A stretch of DNA of 64,000 nucleotides from Sebastes aleutianus (GCA_916700875.1 CAKAKS010000013.1:15744596-15808595); one strand, 5' to 3'. Positions 25,205 through 37,920 are shown, counted from the first letter of the stretch. Numbers and translations are program-made. Notes: generated by a model not told the origin, from the sequence alone.

Positions 25205-25615
25205 AGTCAACTTCAAAAAGGATCAGGGACTTCAAAAATGACTTTAGAGTCTTATAAGCAGTCAGAGGAAAAAACAAACGCAAGCAATTCTGATGTAATA
25301 GTTTTTAATAGTTATCATGTCCAGCCAAGGTTTCATAGCAAGGCTTTAGCAGCACTAGGTAACAAGACTGCACAAAAAGGAACTCCAATATGTCTTGACA
25401 TCATCAGACTTATCATAAAAGGAAAAGCACAGGTGTTACTAATAACTTTAACATTGGCTTTGTTCCATTTTTCACAAATAACAGAGCATGGGACAAATAG
25501 TGTTTCGAGTTATTTTAGTTTCTTGAGCTGTTTTTGATCACCCCATTGGACCTGTCCCTTTACCTGTTGTCATAGCCTCTCAGAAGTTTTACGATTTCAG
25601 AACAATTGTGAGAAG

Positions 25616-25621
25616 AATAAA
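25616..25621 (+). terminator. Poly(A) signal AATAAA of copy C
   Basis: AATAAAGAGGTTGG context, about 0.41 kb past the stop. Homology to the rest of the array stops near 25855. Confidence 0.65.
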
Positions 25622-25989
25622 GAGGTTGGGCATATATAGTCTGTTCTGTGAGAATACTGAATGTGGACTTATTTTGCCTGCAGATCTTTGCAGCCAATGA
25701 TAAGAGCCATTTTAGACTTCTGAGTTTGTTAGTTTCACTTAAATATGATTTGAAAGTTATGCAATGGCAACCGTTTTATTTTTTTTAATTTAAATGAATG
25801 GCATTGCAAATTTGCCAAACAATATGGAATATGCAAGTTTTATGATATACAGATTCTCTTTTTATTATGATTATTATGATTGTGATTATTATTATTTTTG
25901 TTTAAGGTATATTGGTTTTAGGTTATTCTCAAATTATTTTGTAAATGGAAACTTGAGTATCTAAATAAATATGTGAAAAATATGATTGT

Positions 25990-26223
25990 AACTCGTGTTT
26001 TATCATGTTCGTGCTTTTATTGTGAAGGAACCCTCGTTCGATTTCCGTTTTCTTACCGGAAGTCATCTTTTTGTTCTCTTCTCACTCCGAGGCGACTTGA
26101 CAGCAGAGCCAAAGGAAAAAAAGTGACGTTGCAGGATAAACAAACGGAGGAGAGAGGCAGCTCGGACGGAGGAGCAGAGGCAGCCTGTCTGTATCCTGAC
26201 ATTTTGTTCAAATACTTCGGATA
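25990..26223 (+). promoter_or_regulatory. Candidate promoter and 5' UTR of the ccdc149-like gene
   Basis: More GC-rich than its surroundings, with an ETS-type ACCGGAAGT motif near 26055 and a CG-containing leader before the ATG at 26224. TATA-less layout typical of a housekeeping promoter. Function inferred from position and motif only. Confidence 0.45.
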
Positions 26224-29200
26224 ATGCAGTCCTCTAAGAGGAGCGAGAGTGACTGGCAGGGGCTAGTCAGCGAGGTGAGTGAGAGGCGAAGACCGAGAAC
26301 AGCTGTTGCAGAGACGGACTGATTTCACAGCAGCACCTTTGTGTCCATATGGAACTGGTGATGGGAATTTCGGCTCTTTTTAGTGAGCCAGGTCATTTGG
26401 CTCAGTTCACCAAGAAGAACCGGCTCTTTTGGCTCACTTCATTTTACCACTTCTGCCTTTTTATAATTCAACCAAATTTAGCTTTAGCAGTTTTGACCTA
26501 TGATTAGTACGTGTGCACATATATCTCTTTAATTATTCAATATAATTATACTAAACCTTATAATTTCCAGAATACCGTAATTTTAGATGCTGCTTCGTTT
26601 TCCGACTGTCACTCATCTTGTCTGCTAGTGATGTTACGTGCTGTGCCGAGGCTTCGGAGCGCGTGTCGAGTAATCCAGGAAGTTTTCCGCGATGCACGTA
26701 TCGAGGCTTTTATCGTTTTAGACCAATGACGTTGATGACGTCCGAAGCTTCGCTGCCCGCCCATACCACGTGACTGGTTCAGGAAGTGGTTCAGATCTTC
26801 ACTGGTTAAACCAATGCCACTTTCCAGAAGTGACACAGAACACTAATATTACCCCTCCTGCCTTTTTTTTATATTATATTACACTACACTACAATATAGT
26901 TATTGACCAAAGGATTGGTTTACACACATAAAATGCATTACTCACAAAACAATTACAGTTTATTATACATGTATGTTATATACTCATGATATACTTACTA
27001 GAAAATAGACATTATATTATATATTATATAGATATAAATGGATTACATGGTAATATATTTTTTTTCATTGTTTCCAGTCATTCCAAACAGCCTTTACTGG
27101 CGCAAAATACAGTATATCACAGATCACATGGTTAAGATCATATCTACCTGTTTTACACTCTTTGGCCACCAGGTGGTTTCGTGTGCGCATGACGCCTCGA
27201 GAAATGAACCCCTTTCCGAACCAATTTGCTGGAAAGCTTCAATGCTTCATGAAGCTTCAGCTCGCCATCACTATTGTCTGCTATTCGCGCACCACACGCC
27301 TCTCTCTTTCTCTCCTCCTCTTCCTCCTGCTCTGTACCTGTAGACCGTCAGCGCGCCGCGCACCCCCCGCCCCTCCCTGCTTGATGGTATGATCCTTGTC
27401 TGTCATCACCTGATTGGTCGCACAGACGTCATCGACACAACATTCAGTCACAGTCAGTGCATGGGGTGCCCGTGGCGCGGAGAGGATCATGCTATCATTC
27501 TGCCTTGAATTAATTAAAGAAAAGAAAAAACGGCTCTCGGACGGGAGCCAGCTCCCATCGTTTACTTAAAAGAGTCGGTTCAAAGAGCCGGCTCTTATCG
27601 TTCACTTAAAAGAACCGACTCTTATCGTTCACTAAAAAGAGCCGGCTCAATGAACCGGCTCGTTCGGGACCGACACATCACCATATGGAACGAGCTTCGT
27701 TGTCTTGTCTTAACAGAGCCGTTTAAGCAGCTGTTTAACATCACATAGCTTGTAAGTCTTTAGCCAGATATGTTACAAAAACAATGTTTGAAGGGGTAAG
27801 CTAGCATGCTATTGTCCTGTCAGGCCGACAGCATCACACTCCGAGGCTGTGGGTTGGAAATGCATTGACATCCCTGCACACCTCCTATACACGTATGGTG
27901 CCATATAGACCACATGTGAGCCACCTGTGGGACTGCATTCACTTGTTAACATTTCTAGAATAAATGTGTTTAAACCTACTGATTCCACTTATAGGGATAT
28001 GTTAAATAGATATAGGCCTAGATGTATTTGAAAACGTAATGAAAGCCTATAATTATAATTAGTACTATACCATATACCACTGAAATACATTGAAGCAAAT
28101 GTGTAAAAATAAACAAAAAGCTTTTAGATGTATAGAAGCTCAACAGTATTACCCAATAGTAGTAATGCATGTACTCCAATCAAAAGCTCTTTAAAGCAGC
28201 AGTGGGTAGAATTAGAGCAAATATGATTTAAAGGGACTGTTTGTAAGAATCAGAAATGCTTGTTAACAGCGACACCTTTGGCCGTTAAGTCATGAAAGGC
28301 AGCATCGGGCTCTCGCTTGTGCTCGCTCTACATAGACATGAACGAGCATCGCTCAAAACAGTGAGGCGACACACGTCAGCTGAAACCACAATATCACTCT
28401 ATATTTCACCTGCTTGGCAGTAATGTTAGCTGACCAGACGAAGGTCTGTCCATGAATCACTGCTGATCCTAGTGTTGGCTTTTCCTGCTTCAGCCTCCCG
28501 ACCGCGGCCGGAGGGAGACACCGGCACCCGGTCGGAGACGATAACGTTTCAGTGGCGGAGCCCCGTCACTTCACAAGACACGGGAAACCTCTGTTGGTCT
28601 GGAGGAGCTGCAGCATTTATTTCTGCACAAACGTCCACTGTACATTCACTAGATATTCTCAGAGCTACGAAGTCTTCTGCAGTGTGTAGTGTGCGCGCAT
28701 GCACGTGAGGTGGAGCGAGCTGAGTGAAGGCAGGCAGAGGAGCAGAGGAGCAGAGTACAGCAGAGACTCCGGTCCTGGAGACCAAAGCTCCGGTCTCCCC
28801 CGTGTCCTCCGACCTCAGCAAACACTGTTTAACAGACGGGCTTCACTAGATACAACTTTGCGGTTTTGGTGCTTCTGTGTAGTTTGTGTTGGAGTCTCGT
28901 CTGAACAGCGTAGCCACACATGCATATCGACCCGGGTGATTTATACGTGTAAGAAGTTACAAACAGTTCCTTTAAAAAAAGTTATTTTTTTTATAAAACT
29001 CAATATTGTGACTGTAGTGCATGAGACAGGTAATCTGAAAAAAATCATGTGCCTCTGTGTCCTCCGGTGCTCCTAACGGCATCTGCAAGATTTCACAGAC
29101 CGGAGGAAAACAGCCAATCAGAGCTGAGCTGGAGCCTTGCCGTCTCTGAGCAGCTGTCAATCACTCGCAAACTCTGATCAAACGGTCAAACTAGGCAGCG

Positions 29201-32034
29201 CTGATTACATATTAATTAATATTCTGTTACTGTAATGCCTATTTCTCACCTCAAATATTTTCAGAAACATCTTGTAGTGTACTGTTTAGCTGTAAAATGA
29301 GAAAGTTTGTGACCCGGCAGCCATGTTGAGATCAGTTGAGGAAATACCAAGTACCGCCCACCAACTCATTTTACAGCTAAACAGTACACTACGAGATGTT
29401 TCTGAAAACATTTGAGGAGAGAAATAGGCCTTACAGTAACAGAATATTGATTCATATTTGATCACCGCTGCCTAGTTTGACAGTTTGATCGGAGTTTGCG
29501 AGTGATGGACAGCTGCCTCCGTTGAATGAACAGCCAATAGGAACGCTCTCTCTCTCTCTCTCTGAAATTACCTGTGATTGGCCAAAGTCTCCCGTCACAG
29601 GCTAGATTTTTTAAAAGCCTGAAAACAGAGCCAGGTGGAGAAGTCTAGTTTTCTCTCAGAACACTTGAATTACAATATGCTGACAGGTTACTATGTATTT
29701 TTTTCTCCAATGATGCCAAAAACATTCCTGCCTACTGCAGGTTTAATGCAGAGTGTCCCATAAGTCCCAACAATTAAAGGATTTGCTGCTTTTCTTTGTC
29801 TTATGTGATAGTAAACTGCATATATTCAGGTTTTGGAGCGCTAGGGAGGTTAGAAAAACAATGTGATATCACCTTGAGTTTTATTTAGAGAACCGTTATG
29901 GGCATCGTTCACTATTTTGTTTTACAGACCAAATGAACAATCCATTAAGCGAGAAAATAATCGTCAGATTGATTAATCATTAGTTGCAGCTTTCCATAAG
30001 GGAATAGCCGGGTCCAGCTACAAACTATACTACAGGCTTTACACTAATACTGCACACTCAGCTCTTTGGTAGCAGCTGATATTTAATTTGGTTATGGACT
30101 GGTCTGACAGCTATCAAGGTTTACTCTGTTCCTTCTGCTGTGTCTTATCTACACATTAAACACTCTGCTCTAGTGTGTGTTTTTCCACCTGTAGGGAACT
30201 GGCCAGGGTTGGTATCATTTGCACAGTTAAGTAATTTGACCATTTCTATCCCAGGGTAGAGCCTGTAGGAAATTATAAAGCCAAGAACAAGCTGGATGAT
30301 ACAGTAGGTGTTATGATAGTTTGATATTACACACGGGCTTAAACCTCTGGTCCTGGGATTAACACATAGAGCTAGATGACTTGCAATAAGTGTAACCTAT
30401 CCACAATAATGCATATCATAATGCTCTCTGTTCTCTCCTCGTGTAGTTCCTGGTGTGTAAGCGCAAGCTGGAGAGTAAGAAAGAGGCCCTGCTCATTCTG
30501 TCCAAGGAGCTGGATACCTGTCAGCAGGAACGAGACCAGTACAAGCTGATGGCCAACCAGCTGAGGGAGCGCCACCAGGGAATCAAGAAAAAGTACAGGG
30601 AACTCATTGTAAGTGCTTGAAACCTTCAAGGTGATGTTGTTTTGTCCGTGTGCACAGTATTGTCTACGTTTGTTTAGAAGTACTCCCTGACAAAGCAGTA
30701 ATGTTCAACAGAATGCATAATGTAATATTTGCTCATTTTATTTGATGACAAAGAATACTTTGATCATGTCACTCTTTTCATATTTCAGGACGGCGACCCC
30801 TCTTTGCCGCCAGAAAAACGCAATCAAGTGAGTTGTGGTTTATTTCAAAGACTTCATTACCGCCACTAATAGCTAAAAAGTATTTGCCTTCATTGTGTTA
30901 CATTGCAAATTAGCATGGTGCGGTTGAAGCAAACTGCTCTCTGCCTTTTGTTATGTTGATTTAGGTAGGTGAGGATAACCTCTGCCACATGACTTCACAT
31001 CAAATACAGAACAAACAACCTCATAATACCAAACAAATACAGATCACGTGCTCACACAGCTTGCAGGCTTCTTATATGACACGTCCACAATAAAAAAACA
31101 TGCACCCTTTACCAGATAATAATGGTTAGGATAAATGTTAAGGGAGTACTGTAGGACTCTGCCTGGTGATGCTTTCAAGGAAGCTGTGACAGAATTGAAG
31201 AGTCGGCTGCTGTATTGCATTATGAAAAAGGAGTAGAGCTGCAACGATTAATCGATTAGTTTTCAACTATTGCATTAATCGGAAACTATTTTGATAATCG
31301 ATTAAGCGGTTTGAGTATTTTTTTAGCTGATTCCAGCTTCTTTAATGTGAATATTTTCTTTTTTTTTTACTCCTTTATGACAATAGACTGAATATCTTTG
31401 AGTTGTGGACAAAACAAGACATTTGAGGACGTCATTTTGGGATTTGGGAAACACTAATCTACATTTTTCACCATTTTCTGACGTTTTTATAAACCAAACA
31501 ACTAACTGATAAATCGAGAAAATATCGACAGATTAATCGACGATGAAAATACTCGTTAGTTGCAGCCCTTAAAAGGAGGGTTTGGAGGACAAATAGTGTT
31601 GTGAAAAGGATAATCCTGATATACACACTGCATTGCTTTTTATGTACAGTACAGTAAATAATGATTTTTCTAAATTGGTTGTAGAAAAATATGACCAACT
31701 AAAATCTGCTTTGAAATAAATATTTTACCCATGGTTTTGACGAGGAATAGACTTTTTTTTTTAGTTCTTATAGTGATTATGTAGAATATAATTTAGTCCT
31801 ATGTCTGATGTGTTTGATGACGCACAACCAATTCAAAAGTTGATGATAAAAAACAGTTCCACAGTCGTATCTGTATGTTAACCATTGTTCCTGTGTATGT
31901 GACCGTCTTCTCCACCTTCTCCTCAGGTGAACCTGGCCCAGCTGTTGAGAGACTCGAGGGAACGAGCGAAACAGCTCGCTGAGGAGGTGAAGGAGCTGAA
32001 TCAGAGACTTACGGAGGCCCAGGGGGATAACAAG
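26224..32034 (+). CDS. ccdc149: ccdc149-like coiled-coil protein, first four coding exons only (partial)
   Basis: Exons 26224-26274, 30447-30608, 30789-30827, 31927-32034, all phase 0 with GT-AG borders, give 120 residues. The peptide has the coiled-coil start of CCDC149: LMANQLRERHQGIKKKYREL, then DGDPSLPPEKRNQ, then NLAQLLRDSRERAKQL and a QGDNK end. The CCDC149 family continues for several hundred residues, but no later exon follows. At about 32170 the sequence jumps into intron 3 of array copy D. Either this is a partial duplication captured by the array, or the array sits inside a ccdc149 intron and the rest lies beyond the window. Splicing exon 4 to the next array exon (32707) would hit TGA at the third codon. 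Confidence 0.85.
26356..27683. mobile_element. Non-autonomous hAT-like element in ccdc149 intron 1
   Basis: Ends TGGTGATG and CATCACCA, with a perfect eight-base target duplication TATGGAAC (26348-26355, 27684-27691). Inner flanks carry repeated GAGCCGGCTC and GTTCACT blocks near both ends. 1328 bp, no transposase frame. The interior looks like further nested repeat sequence. Confidence 0.8.
28231..28974. mobile_element. Non-autonomous transposon-like repeat with AAAGGGACTGTTTGTAA ends
   Basis: The left end AAAGGGACTGTTTGTAA is mirrored by TTACAAACAGTTCCTTT on the right. About 744 bp, GC-richer inside, no credible gene. It appears nested in a larger repeat whose halves lie on either side. 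Superfamily not assigned. Confidence 0.55.
29151..29516. repeat. Large imperfect inverted repeat in ccdc149 intron 1
   Basis: Arms 29151-29301 and 29364-29516 are near-complementary over about 150 bases, with a 62-base spacer. The outer ends read CAGCTGTC and GGACAGCTG; the inner ends TGTAAAATGAG and CTCATTTTACA. It can form a long hairpin in RNA or DNA. Probably a palindromic transposon fragment. Confidence 0.8.
31234..31570. mobile_element. hAT-type MITE in ccdc149 intron 3
   Basis: Ends AGAGCTGCAAC and GTTGCAGCCCTT, with ATTAATCGATTAG-type inner repeats and an eight-base AAAAGGAG duplication on both sides (31226-31233, 31571-31578). 337 bp, non-coding. A further fragment with the TTAGTTGCAGC end lies near 29990. 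Confidence 0.8.
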
Positions 32035-32362
32035 GTGAGGTTATCAGTAGCAGCACACACACAGACTTATACACAGTTTAAATGGAGCTCCCTTAACGTG
32101 ACCCCCTCACTCGATCCAGTGCACGAGTAGATGGGTTTGAGAGAAGCAGAGAATTTGACATGTTTATTTTTTTCTGCAGTATATAATATAACAATATCTT
32201 TGGTAGGCTACCCTTTGTTAAGACGTTGCACCTTTCCTAGTCGACATCAATAAACATGAGGAACATTTTCTGGATGTCTGTTGTGTTTCTGAGTATCATT
32301 CATGCCTGCTGCTTTGGTATGTGAAAAAATCCAAAGCATACCAGGCCTGTCTTGCCTACTTA

Positions 32363-32553
32363 GGCTGCATTCACATCAGATCAAGAGTTGCGACGATTGG
32401 CCGCAGGGTTGTGCAGAGGTCTTGGCAAGTCACTATAATGGCACATTAACTGCGACGATTAACAACTTTTGTTCCCTTATAACTGGGTTGTACACTTCTG
32501 GATCGCATGTTATGTACTGCGTTCACACCGTCTGATCTGGTGTGAATGCAGCC
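32363..32553. mobile_element. PIF/Harbinger-like MITE in the intron 3 remnant of copy D
   Basis: Same terminal repeats and TTA flanks as the element at 6639-6909, but internally deleted to 191 bp. Its interior (CACTTCTGGATCGC) resembles the copy A version more than the E or A' version. Confidence 0.8.
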
Positions 32554-33068
32554 TTAAGGTTGCTATGATTGGACAACTGCTGCTTGGAGGCGGGGTTTAG
32601 CGAATGGTCCGTTTCCATCACTAACATTTTCAAACAGTATCATATGATACTTTTTCAAGGTTCTGTTTATGTTGCAATTCATATATCCTAAAATAAACTT
32701 TTTCAGGAGAGTTGAATACTTGAGAAGGATTGGCAACAGGGAGGAGGTGGCAAACTGTCGAAAGGCTGACCAGGAACTGGTTTCTTCATTGGAAGAATGT
32801 GCCAGGGATGGATCCTTCAAACAGTGGAGAAATGAGGTGACTGCAACATAACAGCTGTAACTTTTGCATTCCAATTCTTATAATTGTAATTTATGAGTAA
32901 TTATTTTTGGTGTTGCAGTTTCCACCAGAGTTGGTCCAGAAGATGGATGCCAAGAACAAAGCCTACCCAGACAACACACTGGGATTACTGCGCTTCATAC
33001 GAAACCTCCATGAGCACTAGTGAGTGAAAGGGATGCAGGGCCTTACAATGTACATAAATGGAAATCTA

Positions 33069-34690
33069 CAGACGTAGGCAAAGTTGTTGGTACCCTTCCG
33101 TTAAAGAGAGAAAAACCCACAATAGTCACTGAAATAACTTGAAACTGACAAAAGTAATAATAAATAAAAATTTACTGAAAATGAACTAATGAAAATCAGA
33201 CATTGTTTTTGAATTGTGGTTCAACAGAATCATTTTAAAAAATAAACTAATGAAACTGACCTGGACAAAAAATGATGGTACCCCTAGAAAAGATGTAAAA
33301 TAATGTGACCATAGGGACATGTTAACTAAGGTGTGTCCTGTAAATAGCATCACAGGTATCTTCAAACTTGTAATCAGTCAGTCTGCCTATTTAAAGGGTG
33401 AAAAGTAGTCACTGTGCTGTTTGGTATCATGGTGTGTACCACACTGAACATGGACCACAGAAAGCTAAGGAGAGAGTTGTCTCAGGAGATCAGAAAGAAC
33501 ATTATAGACCTTCATGTTAAAGGTAAAGGCTATAAGACCATCTCCAAGCAGCTTGATGTTCCTGTGACTACAGTTGCACATATTATTCAGAAGTTTAAGG
33601 TCCATGGGACTGTAGCCAACCTCCCTGGACGTGGCCGCAAGAGGAAAATTGATGACATATTGAAGAGACGGATAATACGAATGGTAACCAAAGAGCCCAG
33701 AACAACTTCCAAAGAGATTAGAGGTGAACTCCAAGGTCAAGGTACATCAGTGTCAGATCGCACCATCCGTCACTGTTTGAGCCAAAGTGGACTTAATGGA
33801 AGACAACCGAGGAGGACACCAAATCATAAAAAAAGCGAGACTGGAATTTTCCAAAATGCATATTGACAAGCCACAAAGCTTCTGGGAGAATGTCCTTTGG
33901 ACAGATGAGACAAAACTGGAGCTTTTTGGCAAGTCACATCAGCTCTATGTTCACAGACGCAAAAATGAAGCATCCAAAGAAAAGAACACTGTACCTAATG
34001 TGAAACATGGAGGAGGCTCGGTTATGTTATGGGGCTGCTTTGTTGCATCTGGCACAGGGTGTCTTGAATCTGTGCAGGGTGCAATGAAATCTCAAGACTA
34101 TCAAGGCATTCTGGAGTGAAATGTGCTGCCCAGTGTCAGAAAGCTTGGTCTCAGTTGCAGGTCATGGGTCCTCAAACAGGATAATGACCCAAAACACAGC
34201 TAAAAACACCCAAGAATGGATAAGAACAAAACATTGGACTATTCTGAAGTGGCCTTCTATGAGCCCTGATCTAAATCCTATTGAACATCTGTGGAAGGAG
34301 CTGAAACATGCAGTCTGGAGAAGGCACCCTTCAAACCTGAGACAGCTGGAGCAGTTTGCTCACGAGGAGTGGGCCAACATACCTGTGGACAGGTGCAGAA
34401 GTCTCATTGAGAGTTACAGAAATCACTTGATTGCAGTGATTGCCTCAAAAGGTTGTACAACTAAATATTAAGTTACGGGTACCATCATTTTTGTATAGGC
34501 CAGTTTCATTAGTTTGTTTTTTTAAATGATTCTGCTGAACCATAATTCAAAAACAATATCTGATTTTCATTAGTTAATTTTCAGTGAATTTTTATTTATT
34601 ATTACTTTTGTCAGTTTCAAGTTATTTCAGTGACCATTGTGGGTTTTTCTTTCTTTAACGGAAGGGTACCAACGATTTTGCCTACGTCTG
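33069..34690 (+). mobile_element. Tc1/mariner-type transposon in copy D intron 5 (1622 bp)
   Basis: Long terminal inverted repeats of about 220 bp start CAGACGTAGGCAAAGTTGTT and end in the complement, flanked by TA on both sides. Removing the element and one TA gives exactly the intron 5 sequence of copy A (AATCTATAATACAATAATTA), a perfect empty site. The size and repeat length are those of fish Tc1-like elements. The transposase is broken. Confidence 0.93.
33414..34471 (+). pseudogene. Tc1 transposase, broken by frameshifts and a stop
   Basis: The N-terminal DNA-binding half is open from 33414 to about 33825 (paired helix-turn-helix, GRGRKRKIDD). A small deletion shifts the frame near 33825. 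The middle part (WTDETKLELFG with the first catalytic Asp, then HGGGSVMLWGCF) is open to a TGA at 34117-34119. A further shift near 34190 is needed to reach MSPDLNPIEHLWKEL, which holds the last acidic residue of the DDE triad. It cannot encode an active enzyme as read. Confidence 0.9.
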
Positions 34691-35076
34691 TATAATACAA
34701 TAATTATACACATTCATTGATTTGTTTTGTTTTCAGTGCCGAGGATGCAGCCCAAGTTGATGTGATGAAGATATTTCCTGATCTCTTCGGATGTGTTTAC
34801 AAGTTTGCCAAGACCCAAGGGTGGAATTCAGAGAACCCTTTGAAGGAAATGTTTGGAAGAGAAGACATCAGCACCAGCTTTACAATGCTGTCCATCAGAC
34901 CTGATGAGCATCTGGGTGTCCCAGTTCAAGAGTCTCAACCCAGTGACTTGAAGTGAAGTCAACTTCAAAAAGGATCAGGGACTTCAAAAATGACTTTAGA
35001 GTCTTATAAGCAGTCAGAGGAAAAACAAACGCAAACAATTCTGATGTGATAGTTTTTAATAGTTATCATGTCCAGC

Positions 35077-35885
35077 TGTTACGGTCTTAGAGTGACTGTT
35101 CGTTGTTGTTGTATATTGTTGTGCTGCGCTCTCCTTTGCTCTTGTTCTTTTGGTGCGCTCTGCTTTTCCTCCGCACCGAGATGACGTCACGTCTGGGGAT
35201 CCCCTTCAGGGCCACGCCTCCGGACGCGCCCTCAGGTGGATACCCCAGCTTCCCGCCATTTGTGGACCGGCCTCCGATACGTCACCGCTGTGTCTACCAC
35301 TCCGCGGTCGGAGCAGAACCGGCCGAATCGTTTAAAATAGGACCGGAGATGAACGAAAAGGGTGGCTGTGATTACGCTTGATCAGTCCACCTCGTTGCTT
35401 CTGTGTGTGTGGTTAACTTTGTAATATAGAGGCATTTGTTATTTGTTGGAACTGGGCTAGAGAGAAGTGTTTTAGGTCACATATTAATGTGCTAGTTGGA
35501 TAGTCTTTCCTCTGTGTAAATCACTAGTTAGAGAGGTGGCTGCCATTCGTGTGTTTTGTTTGTTAGTGTTGAGAGCAGTTAAAATAGGGTTTTGTTTCTT
35601 GTTTATATTGAGTTGTTTGCCAGCTCAGCTGTGATTCTTATTTCTAGTTTGCAGTAGTTTTTGTTTTATTAAGTTATTGATTTCAGCGCCATTAGAAGCC
35701 CGTTCCTAAGTTACATTTTGTCAGCACTTTGTGTTCGCTTTTGTTTGCTGCATCTTGTTGGTAAATTGCCTGCAGCTTGTTTCTATCATTTTAAATTGTG
35801 CATTTAACAATAAGCGGCTACTTTACGCCTGATACCATCGGCTCATGTTGTTTCCCTCACCCCTAGACCTAAATGGGACATAACA
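35077..35885 (+). mobile_element. Solo LTR in the 3' UTR of copy D (809 bp)
   Basis: Same element, same site and same CCAGC duplication (35072-35076, 35886-35890) as at 17204-18012. It is a paralogous copy inherited by duplication, not a second insertion. Confidence 0.88.
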
Positions 35886-36640
35886 CCAGCCAAGGTTTCA
35901 TAGCAAGGCTTTAGCAGCACTAGGTAACAAGACTGCACAAAAAGGAAGTCCAATATACTATGTGTTACTATACTGTGTTACTATTAACTTTAACAATGGC
36001 TCTGTATCCAAGTAAGCCATGACAGTGTGACAGTGAGCCAGCATGAACAATACCAGGACCCTGAAACTGATGCAGCTAAATGGAATTCAGCCATCATTCA
36101 TTTTATTATTTACACTTGTGCTTTTCCTGCTGCGACAACATGTCTTCTGTGAAATACGCCTGTAAGGTTTTGCAAATGTTTTGTGCATAGTAACTATTTT
36201 CCAAAGGCTAGTGAGTAGATTATAAGATGCTTTAGTATTTTTTTTATTTTGTGAGATTTTATATTTTTCCTTGACCATTATCATTATAAGGAACCATTGT
36301 ACTTTTATTGTTACATTTATCTGATGGCTTTAGTTGTGATTTACCTTGAAACATTGAAAGTTATCATATGTAAGATATTTTTAGTTTTTATTCCTGACAT
36401 ATTTTTACCAATATAGTTTTTTTTTATATTACAATTTATTTTTTTTATTCTTGTATATTTCCATGATATCACTTCGTTAAATTGTTGTTGTTTTTTCCAC
36501 AAATAACAGAGCATGGGACAAATAGTGTTTTGAGTTATTTTAGTTTCTTGAGCTGTTTTTGATCACCCCATTGGACCTGTCCCTTTACCTGTTGTCATAG
36601 CCTCTCAGAAGTTTTACTATTTCAGAACAATTGTGAGAGG

Positions 36641-36646
36641 AATAAA
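36641..36646 (+). terminator. Poly(A) signal AATAAA after copy D
   Basis: AATAAAGAGGTTGG context, as in the other copies. Confidence 0.55.
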
Positions 36647-37160
36647 GAGGTTGGGCATATAGTCTGTTCTGTGAGAATACTGAATGTGGACTTATTTTGC
36701 CTGCAGATCTTTGCACCCAATGATAAGAGCCATTTGAGACTTCTGAGTTTGTTAGTTTCACTTATATATGATTTGAAAGATATGCAATGGCAACCGTTTT
36801 ATTTTTTTTAATTTCAATGAATGGCATTGCAAATTCGCCAAACATAATGGAATAAGCAAGCCTATGACATACAGATTAGTTTGTTAGTTTCACTTAAATG
36901 GAAAAGCAAAGTGTATGGCAAGAAAAAGTCTTTTAACTCGTGAAGCATATCTGTGAGCGCACTGTAACAACTGAAGACACTCAGGTGATCAACATGGTTA
37001 TCAACTCAGATCATTTCACATTTGGACTTTAGTGACTATAGAGTCAGAGAACAATGTTCAGAGATACTTTGTAAGAAAATCAACTAGAATCATAAAAGTG
37101 AAAGGGGCATTTCCGCCTTTTACTGTAGAAACCCAACCCATCTCTCCCAGCAACCTTAGC

Positions 37161-37251
37161 TGTATATAGGAGGAGCAAGAGAGAGAGGCAGAATAAGAGA
37201 AAAATCACAGTAAGTTTTGATATACTGCAGCGGACAATCCACGTCGACATT
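37161..37251 (+). promoter_or_regulatory. Candidate core promoter and first exon for copy E
   Basis: TATATAGG (37161), GAGAGAGAGGCAG and donor GTCGACATT|GTAAGT (37252), as at 19041 and 49581. The presumed 5'-UTR intron up to the acceptor at 43573 is then about 6.3 kb, because a 4.7 kb hAT-like element was inserted into it. A second donor-like module closer to the gene, at 42838, may serve instead. Confidence 0.45.
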
Positions 37252-37920
37252 GTAAGTTAATCTTCCTACAATCCTCTAAAGCAGTGGTTCTCAAACTGTG
37301 GTACGAGCTCTCTGTAGTGGCACGCGGAGGAATCTCTGAAATATATATTTTTAAATGAATAAGAAATAGGGCTGACCCATAACTCGTATTTTCATCGTCA
37401 TCATATGAACATCCGCGATGAACACATCGCAAAAGGAATCAGAACAATCATTATATTTAGGGATGGTTAACGTAACTAGGTATTAAACTGGGTAAAAGCT
37501 GCTCTCTGTCGGAGCATCAACACACAGTCAGTCAGTCAGTCAGTCAGTCAGTCTGAGAACAGCTGATCAGAGACGGCTACAACTACTCGTTACTGTAAGT
37601 TCAATACAACTTTGCAAGTGTAAAGCCAAGACACGTTATCATTACACATGTTCAACAAGCATGAACATGATGAGACTGTTAAACATGGAGGAATACAGCA
37701 GCGTTTCAGTCTGCTCTGTCTGCTGTCTCTCTGTAGACAGACACAGTTAGCTCTTCGGCTAACAGCTAACTGTGTACACGTGTAAGTTATTGAGTTGAGT
37801 TGTGACTGACTTTAGTTCCCTCTAGTGAGCAGTGATCCAGTGTTCAGTGTCCGGGGAGTTTATTGTGAAGGAACAGACTGTGAGCCTCTGTGTTATTAAT
37901 TTATTATCTTCATAAAGTAT

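Larger units (their letters stand above)
32707..34956 (+). pseudogene. Copy D: 5'-truncated ankyrin-kinase-KEN gene (exons 4-6 only)
   Basis: Exons 4 (32707-32836), 5 (32919-33019) and 6 (34737-34956) keep open frames, splice sites and the KEN motifs (FKQW, FIRNLHEH, FPDLFGCVY). Exons 1-3, encoding ankyrin, helical and kinase domains, are missing. The array homology starts near 32170, in the middle of intron 3, directly after the ccdc149 segment. Intron 5 carries a Tc1 element. The exon 6 end reads SQPSDLK as in A and C, yet a solo LTR follows as in B and E, so D is mosaic. Without a start or a matching upstream exon phase it is unlikely to make protein. Confidence 0.85.

Noticed and set aside
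31927..34956. ccdc149-KEN fusion protein
   Set aside because: ccdc149 exon 4 ends in phase 0 and the next array exon needs phase 2. Joining them reads into TGA at once.
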